DNA of 64,000 bases. Source: Phylloscopus collybita. Lineage: Eukaryota > Chordata > Aves > Passeriformes > Phylloscopidae. The notes below the pieces were generated by a model that was given only the letters and a program-made list of their open reading frames with translations, did not search any database and was not told where the DNA came from. Location of the stretch: contig JAJNNQ010000002.1 in the NCBI GenBank assembly GCA_027886175.1, forward strand, positions 6,561,001-6,625,000. Reading direction: 5' to 3'. Shown here in pieces: positions 57,618-64,000 of the stretch. The position numbers and the translations under genes are program-made. Numbering within the stretch: position 1 is the stretch's first letter; every line of letters starts with the position of its first letter.

Positions 57618-59337
57618 GTAAGCGCTGCCCCGGCCGCAGCCCCTTCCCTGGGCTCCCCGGGCCGCCGCCGCCCGCTCGCGGGGCCGGGAAGCGGCGTGGA
57701 GAAGACCCCGCTCCCCTTTCCCTCTCTGTCTTCCTCTGGTGTTTGTGTTTGGTTTTTTGTTGGTGGGGTTTTTTTGTTTGTTTGTTTTGGGGTGTTTTTT
57801 TTCTGTTTGGGTTTTGCTTTTTTGGGTTTCTTTGGCGGGTGGGCGAGTTGCTTAAAATGGCCTGAAAATGCTTGAAGATGAGGGGTCGGCTGGGGGTGCG
57901 CGGAGCTCAGGGACGGGGAGGGAACGAGGGTCCCTCGCTCTGTCCCCGCCGCCGCGGCGGAGCTGAGGCCGCCTGGGCTCGGGGCATTTCCCAGTAACTG
58001 ATGAGTTTTATCAAAGACAGAAGAATAAAAAACTGTCTTCGGGCTCCCCTCTCATCCTCCCGGCGAGCTCTCCTTTTCCCTACCGGGAAACCCCCCCTCC
58101 CCGCGCTGGGTTTTGGGAAGGGGAGGTGGCACTTCCATAGGCCTCGCCTTGTTTTGATTAGTCTTTTTTGGCCAAAGACAATCCTCGATCGTTTATTTCT
58201 CTAAAAGAGGCCTCCGAGCCGCCGCTGTCTCTTTTCTTTCTTTTAATTTCCCCCCATATGCTATAGGTCAGCTCTGTGGGGGCCGGAGGACATTTCCAAG
58301 AGCTAGGAAACTTCTTTGGCAGTGTCTGTCCCTTGGCAAAGGCTTGGGCAGAACGTCCTGAAATTATCTAAAAAAAAAAAAAAAAATTAAGAAAAATTTA
58401 AAAATAACAAGCAGGGGGTAATATGTCCTTTCGCTACCGCGAGGACAGGAGGGCTGGCTCCGGCAGATCGGTAAAACCCCGGTTATAAACAAGTCGAGAA
58501 CACTGGAGGAAGGCATGGGAAACATCAGGCAGGAGATCTGCTCCCGGGGAAAAGAAAAAAAAAAAAATTAGTTTTTCTCTTACAAAAACGGCGAGGTAGA
58601 ATTTTCGCCCGGGAGTCCGCTAGCTGAGGAAGGGATCGTAAAACGAGAAGAAAAATAGTTCGTAATATCTGAAAACAAACTCTTGCTCAGAGGTAATATT
58701 CAGAGCTGAATTGGAATTTACTCCATTGTTCTCCAGTGCTCTCCTTTGTTAATATTTAATTAACATACATCCTCACAATGGCTCGGCCCGGGCAGAAAAG
58801 GCTCCTTGTGCTGCCGAGAATAATATTCCCGAGAATAATCTCGGCGATTCGGATCGGGCCGTGCAGCGCCATATGGGCACTGCAGCCGAGAGGAGGAATG
58901 CTTCTGGCCAAGTAAACTGCAAGAGGATTTCCAGTCGAATTTTTATCGCGAAAAAAAAAAAAAGGGGGGGGGGGGGGAGTGAAAAAAGTATAGAGATTTT
59001 CTTAAACAGACAAAAAAAAAAAAAATCTGTTCAGGGTATAAAATTTAGCTCCGTGCCTCTGCTCCTGGCGCAAGCTTTCCTTGCCGGGCATTCCCGGGCC
59101 ACAGAGGCTCGGTCACTGCGATTCTGGCTGCAGAGAAAGGGCCGGGGGGGGCAGCCGGGCAGCGAGCGGGGGCTGCGCCTCCCGAGCATCCCTGGCAGCG
59201 GAGGCACAAAGCGGGGCTCTTCCCCTCCCAGGGAATGCTGCTGCTGCTGCTGCCGGGGGTGGGTGCCCCCCCAGGCGGGAGCTGGGCCCGCAGCAGAGCG
59301 CGGCGGTGTCGGTGCTTCTCCTCTCTCCCGGCCGTAG
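57618..59337 (+). other. EN2: EN2 single intron
   Basis: The intron is 1720 bp, donor GTAAGC, acceptor ctctctcccggccgtag. It includes T/G-rich DNA after the donor, A-runs near 58370 and 58550, an A13/G14 junction near 58951-58978, and an AT-rich unique island at 58670-58790 (tgttaatatttaattaacat) that may be conserved. Vertebrate engrailed genes characteristically have one intron here, between the hexapeptide and the homeobox. Confidence 0.95.
58670..58790. promoter_or_regulatory. EN2: Candidate intronic element of EN2
   Basis: AT-rich unique sequence with taatattcagagctgaattg and taatatttaattaacata between GC-rich flanks. Composition-based. Confidence 0.3.
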
Positions 59338-59654
59338 GTCCCCGCTCCCGCAAACCAAAGAAGAAGAACCCCAACAAGGAGGACAAGCGGCCTCGCACCG
59401 CCTTCACCGCCGAGCAGCTGCAGAGACTCAAGGCCGAGTTCCAGACGAACCGGTACCTGACGGAGCAGCGGCGGCAGAGCCTGGCCCAGGAGCTCGGGCT
59501 CAACGAGTCCCAGATCAAAATCTGGTTCCAGAACAAACGAGCCAAGATCAAGAAGGCGACGGGCAGTAAGAACTCCCTGGCAGTGCACCTCATGGCCCAG
59601 GGGCTCTACAACCACTCCACCACGGCGAAAGACGGCAAGTCGGACAGTGAATAG
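59338..59654 (+). CDS. EN2: EN2 exon 2 coding part (homeodomain, residues 181-285)
   Basis: The first two bases complete Gly181. [20 protein letters not shown] leads into the 60-residue homeodomain (196-255): the basic N-terminal arm KRPRT, helices 1 and 2, and the recognition helix [15 protein letters not shown]. Trp48, Phe49, Gln50 and Asn51 of the homeodomain are at 243-246. Gln50 gives the TAATTA-type preference of engrailed proteins. The C-terminal EH5 tail [20 protein letters not shown] ends KSDSE, then TAG at 59652-59654. AKDGKSDSE identifies EN2; EN1 ends in an unrelated acidic tail (DKDESE in human). No frameshift or missing key residue is seen. Confidence 0.98.
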
Positions 59655-60245
59655 CCAAGGGAACGGGGGGGCGGGAGGGCAGCGAGGGAGGGAGGGGGGA
59701 GGCAGGGGTGGGGGGGCCGTTTGCAGTCAAAGTTTATACAATGCAATAATTTAATTAAAAAAAAAAATAAAAAAGAAACGTAAGGGCCAGTGTATAAAGA
59801 TTATACCAGCATTAATAGTGAAAATATTGTGTATTAGATATAATTCTGCAATATTCTATGTATATATAATTTACAGGTAAGGTGGTGTAAAAATCCAAGA
59901 TATCTGATTATAATTTTTTTTTTTTTTTTTGGTTGGTTGGTTGGCTTTGGTTTCGGGGGTTTGGGCTTGTTTGGTTTCGTTGGCTTTTTTGGTTTTTTTG
60001 TTTTGGTTTTTGTTTTTTTGTGTGGTTTTTTTTTGGTGTTTTCTTTTTTTTTGGGTTGTACGAAGTTTTTAGATGCTATTTTAAATTTTTTTTTTTTAAG
60101 CTTAAGTTACTTTTTTTATAGACTTAAGCGCAGTTTTAATGGACATTGGACGCTGTTTTTTGAAATTCAAAAAAAAGAAAATTAAAAACAACTTTTGCTG
60201 AAGTCCAAAGATTTTTATTGCTGCATTTCACACGACTGTGAACCG

Positions 60246-60251
60246 AATAAA
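60246..60251 (+). terminator. EN2: EN2 proximal poly(A) signal AATAAA
   Basis: A canonical AATAAA about 590 bases after the stop, followed by T-rich DNA (tttgttctatgagttttaac). Confidence 0.5.
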
Positions 60252-60327
60252 TAGTTCTCCTATTTGTTCTATGAGTTTTAACTTTTTTTTTTCGCCCCAC
60301 CCCTAACCTTTTCTTTTGTTCCCCCCT

Positions 60328-60368
<41 letters not shown>

Positions 60369-61243
60369 GTCGTCGTAGTGTTTTTGTAATTTTTTTTTTT
60401 TCTTTTTCGGAGTTGGGGTGTCTGGGGCTGATTTTGGGGATAGACGAGGAGAATTGAATTTTAAAAGAAAGGAAAAAAAAAAATAAGTAACGTTAGGCAA
60501 ACAAATCTCAAAGCATCGAAACATGCCCGGGGTCCTTTCCTGAGCCTCTACTCCTTCATCACCGCCAACGAGAGCCACGGGCGCCCGTGAATGCGGAATG
60601 CAGGCGTGGATGCTGGATAGAGAGCTGGGCTTAGCACCCTCCCCCCTTCCAACTCGGGAAAACTTCGGGAACCCCCTCTCCGAAAAGCGGGATCCTCTCC
60701 GGGACGCTGCTTCCTCACGGCCCCGCTGCCCCTCCGCGAAGGGCAGCCGAGAGCTGGGACCCGGCTCTGCTCCGACATCACCTCCCCGAACCATTTGGGA
60801 GCGTTTTAGCCCCCCTCCCTTCCCCTCCCCCCCCAAAAAAAATCCCATTTTTAGTTGTTCCTTCCCCTCCGCAGCGCGGCTCCCGCCAGCGCGGCGCGGG
60901 TGGGGGGTTCTCCCCACCGCCCCCCCCTCCCCACGCAGACACCTCCCTGAAATCGGGGTTTTTTTGGGGGGGGTTCGAGGCGCTGTGCTGCGTTGGTCCC
61001 GGAGCGTGGGGTCCCTCTCCCTGCTCCGGAGGGGGATTTGTCCCGCGTGGGCCTGGGCGGCTGCTCAGGAACGGGTTCTGCTGCCACGCTGTTTGTTGGG
61101 GGGGGGGGGGGGGGGAAACTTCTCGCTTTGCCTTAAAACCTTTTTATTTTGCAGCTCTAATAGATACACACTGTACATAGTAGTATAAAATTAAGAAAAG
61201 AAAAGAAAAGAAAAAAAAAAGGAAGGAAAGAATCCAGCTATAA

Positions 61244-61249
61244 AATAAA
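61244..61249 (+). terminator. EN2: EN2 possible middle poly(A) signal AATAAA
   Basis: AATAAA in ctataaaataaaaactg, about 1.6 kb after the stop. Confidence 0.35.
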
Positions 61250-61508
61250 AACTGTAATTTTAAATTCTGTGGATAACCATCAGCTGCTTAGGAGCCAGGA
61301 TTAAATGACTTTGCCTTTTAGCAAGAAAGCAAAGGATTTTTTTTTTTCTTCTTCTTCTTCTCTCCAGTTTATAAAACATGTGCATTTTACAATTGCAGTA
61401 TCAAATATTTATAATCGGATGAAATATGAATGTTTCTATTTACAACTGTGTTCTCAACATTGTGAACATTCTCGCTGAATTTTGTGTGTTTCGATTCTCG
61501 AGGACTGC

Positions 61509-61514
61509 ATTAAA
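61509..61514 (+). terminator. EN2: EN2 distal poly(A) signal ATTAAA
   Basis: ATTAAA in gcattaaatag, with a second ATTAAA 14 bases on (61523-61528) and a genomic A-run. It fits the distal end of a roughly 1.9-kb UTR. Confidence 0.45.
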
Positions 61515-61530
61515 TAGTAATAATTAAAAA

Positions 61531-62653
61531 AAAAAAAAAAAAAAAAGAAAAAAAAACCCAAAACCCGAAGAACCCACTTTATTACGAAATCAAACCCGTG
61601 TCACTCAGAGGTTACAACGGAGCTGCTCGGGAATATTTATCCCTAAATGTTCATAAAGCCCTCAGACTGCACTTCTGAGCCTTGGAGCTGGAATTAGAAG
61701 TATTTCGTAGTTTCAATTCTTTGCAGGGGTGTGTGTGTGGGGTGTGGGGTGAGGGGTGGTGGGTAAAATCCGTGGCGATTTCTGAGCGAGGTGGTTTTGC
61801 AGCCAGGCGTTTCTTCAGCCTTTCGACTTAATGAGGAAACTTTGGGGGATTCATTCCTAGGCTGAAGGGAAGGACCAACGCCAGCCGGCCCCGAGCCCCT
61901 CTCGGGCACTCCTCCTCCTGCTCAAAAGGAGCTGAAAACGGAAAGGAAAAAATCTCTTTAATCTCACGTACTGTCAACAGGTTTCACCTTTTCAAGACTT
62001 TAAATACCCGGTGGTGTGATGCTCTGACAGGCTGCGTTTGGAAAACCTCTGCTAGAAAAACACGTAACCCAGGAGCTCGGGAAGAGGGGCTGGAATATTG
62101 CCGATGCCACGCCACGAAACCAGGCACCCTGTAAAATACTTGGCAGCCCCGGGAAATGACAGTACCACGATTTTAGGACAGGCTGGACAAAAATAAAACG
62201 ATCATCCGCCTTGCTGCGACAAAGGGCACAAGAGCTCCGAAATAGCTTTCCGCAGGCAGGAGAGGGAGGAAGGGCAGAGCCTCACCCACCCTCAGGGTCG
62301 CTCCTGCTGCAGGGGACACGCTCCCAGACAAAACCAAGGAGAATTGAGGGTGGGGGAAAGGTGTATTTAAATTTTTATTTTGTACCTTTTTTTTTTTTTT
62401 TTTTTCAAGCTGCTACTTTGGGATATATTCTGCAAAGGGGCAAAATTCTCCAGGAGCGGAGCTGCCGCTGGGATGTGCACCGGGAGCTTCACCTGCCCGG
62501 AGGAGCTGGAACCAGGGCTGAGTGCGGGGATGTTACCAGGATACTGCAGGCTCCTGCTTCCCCTCTTGCTTTATTGTCCCAGCCTCTCTGGTTTGCCTGC
62601 TTTTGAGATACATATATATATATATATTTCTTTTTTTTTCTTTTTTTTTTGGT
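61531..62653. other. EN2 downstream flank
   Basis: A-run to about 61556, then unique DNA, with T-rich runs at 62388-62405 and 62630-62650 and (TA)n at about 62611-62628. AT-rich motif-bearing pieces occur at 61950-62050 (tctctttaatctcacgtact). No gene. Confidence 0.4.
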
Positions 62654-62900
62654 TGCCTCCGTTATTGGAGGCAGGTGATTTATAATCCCCTGGGAGAAAG
62701 TCGATGGCAGTGGGCACTTAAGAAGAGTTTTAAATCTGGTTTTAAAAATAGCTTCCGTTGTCCGACCGTACGAAACTGCATCGTGGGTGTTACACGAGGG
62801 TAGATAAGTCCCGCGGAGATACTATTTGTAATTTTTTTCGGAAGTCACTAAACCTGCAGTGGGGGAAAATTTGGTCCTGCTCCTAAGAGTGCAGAGAGAA
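62654..62900. promoter_or_regulatory. Candidate downstream element starting with hairpin
   Basis: The inverted repeat TGCCTCC...GGAGGCA (62654-62673, loop GTTATT) is followed by AT-rich unique DNA with ggtgatttataatcccctgg and tatttgtaatttttttcgg. Possibly an EN2 3' enhancer. Confidence 0.3.
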
Positions 62901-63769
62901 ATGGAGTTTCCACCTGTCCTCACCCAGCCTGTAAGAAATGTTGGGAACAGAACACAAGTGTTCCAGCAGGAATATGTAGTTTTAAGTTAAAAAAAAATTC
63001 TGTAGTGAAACTTCTCCCAGCTAGCCCAGTCTGTGTAGCAAGGACAGACAATATCTCGCTGCTGCTTGGATTTTATCCAGACCAGAACACAAAATATTTG
63101 CCATTGGTGAGCCGTGCCTTCAGTGGGAGCAGCGAGTGCCCCACACGGGCCGTGCTCCTCACCTGGCCCCGATATTTTGGGGAGCGCTTGCATGTGAAGG
63201 GGCGCGGGTTGGGAGGGACTCGCTCGGCTGCTGCTCCCCGCTCTGCTCCGGCCAGAACGCGCTCCCACGCCCGGGCTGCGGCTCCCCGCTGGCTCGGGAA
63301 GGACGGCACAGCTGAGTTAGCCCTCGATCATTTCAAATTTTAAAATGATTTTAACAGGAGGAGCTGCCGCACAAGCTCCTTTCGCAATTTTAGCAAAGCA
63401 ACAAAGCCTTTCCGAGGCAGCCTTTTTGTTTCGGAAAAGGCCGAACCCCAACCCACAACAGCCCCGAAGCCGAGTCACAGCCTCCCCCAAAATCCGGCTG
63501 CGCCGGGGCAGGGGCAGAGGCAGGACTGGCTCTGGAGTCACACGGCTGGCAGCGTTTTTATCCTGGCAGGCAGCTCTCCCTGAGATTTCCCTCCCCCATC
63601 TAGCGGGGCAGGCTCCTTCCCCTCCAGCCAGAGCAGAAGAGTTCAGTTAAAAAAAAAAATAAAAAGGGGAAAAAACCCCACCCCAAACTAACTAATAAAC
63701 AGAATAACCAACCCAGGCAAGTATTTCAGGGCCGAATAAAAATACATCTGCCCTTGCCCGCGCCAACCA
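62901..63769. other. Intergenic downstream sequence
   Basis: Unique DNA, GC-rich at 63.15-63.6 kb, with an A-run near 63650. Open frames are short and domain-free. Confidence 0.4.
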
Positions 63770-63990
63770 GCCCCTCCGTGTAATTAATTCAGGGTATTTT
63801 TCCCGTAACTCTGTTCAATGAGCATCTGAGCACTGAGGTTTACCGAAGGTGTTCCTCCGCTCCCTGTTAACGCAGGATGTGGCACATGTACAAACCCACA
63901 CCCAGGCGCGATACATGCAAATGTCCTCGCCATTGATTGTGAAATGCATATCAGAGTTAGAGGGAGAAACTATTTAGCTAGCTCGGGTTT
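63770..63990. promoter_or_regulatory. Candidate conserved element with octamer
   Basis: taattaattcagggtatttt, the octamer ATGCAAAT (63915-63922), ccattgattgtgaaatgcat (PBX/HOX-like TGATTG) and atttagctagctcg in unique DNA at the window edge. It may continue beyond it. Confidence 0.35.
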
Positions 63991-64000
63991 GGGGCGGGGG

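Larger units (their letters stand above)
59655..61530 (+). other. EN2: EN2 3' untranslated region
   Basis: The long T- and T/G-rich sequence includes (TTGG)n and T/G runs at 59918-60060 and T37 at 60331-60367. It also has a GC-rich middle, G18 at 61098-61115, and an AT-rich end segment (61140-61520, with tttacaactgtgttctcaac and gattctcgaggactgcatta) that resembles the distal EN2 3' UTR of mammals. The true end is uncertain because three poly(A) signals are present. Confidence 0.5.

Noticed and set aside
57077..59654. Identification as EN1
   Set aside because: The N-terminus and the tail ending AKDGKSDSE match EN2, and INSIG1 as neighbour fits the EN2 locus; EN1 neighbours INSIG2.

Overview
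This window is vertebrate nuclear DNA and almost certainly comes from a bird. Several old CR1 retroposon 3' fragments, the characteristic avian LINE, lie in it, and the two protein-coding genes match the avian forms closely. Both genes are on the + strand: the 3' half of INSIG1 (coding exons at 791-915, 1560-1726, 2178-2277 and 4966-4995, with a 3' UTR to about 7.27 kb) and the complete two-exon homeobox gene EN2 (coding 57077-57617 and 59338-59654). The paralogues INSIG2 and EN1 are excluded by diagnostic C-termini: GIPEKPHND for INSIG1, and a tail ending AKDGKSDSE for EN2.

Layout. 1-7.3 kb is the end of INSIG1, AT-rich with ordinary introns. 7.3-15.4 kb is intergenic, with CR1 fragments, one solo retroviral LTR carrying a target-site duplication, one probable reverse-strand LTR, and a 44-bp minisatellite. 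15.9-55 kb is a gene desert between INSIG1 and EN2. Here unique AT-rich blocks full of TAAT/ATTA cores, TAATCC motifs, octamers and perfect palindromes alternate with very long simple repeats: (GGAA)n or (CCTT)n at 19.0, 43.8 and 49.75 kb, and a three-part pentanucleotide array at 52.1 kb. These unique blocks are the natural candidates for EN2 enhancers; they were picked by eye, not by alignment. 55.3-57.7 kb is a GC-rich CpG-island promoter, 5' leader and first exon. 59.3-61.5 kb is the homeodomain exon and a long T/G-rich 3' UTR. 61.5-64 kb is downstream flank with further candidate elements.

Functional picture. INSIG1 is an ER sterol sensor that restrains SREBP processing and drives HMG-CoA reductase degradation. 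EN2 is a midbrain-hindbrain transcription factor. They share no pathway; their adjacency is ancient synteny, mirrored by the INSIG2-EN1 pair elsewhere in vertebrate genomes. I found no third protein gene, tRNA, rRNA or CRISPR. The long open frames outside these genes are products of simple repeats or GC-rich DNA.

Most unusual observations: a perfect 40-bp hairpin carrying two opposed octamer motifs (36414-36453), a 16-bp palindrome in the most conserved-looking block (46810-46825), a nested 33-bp near-palindrome (37281-37313), and the chain of GGAA arrays upstream of EN2. No wholly new system is evident.
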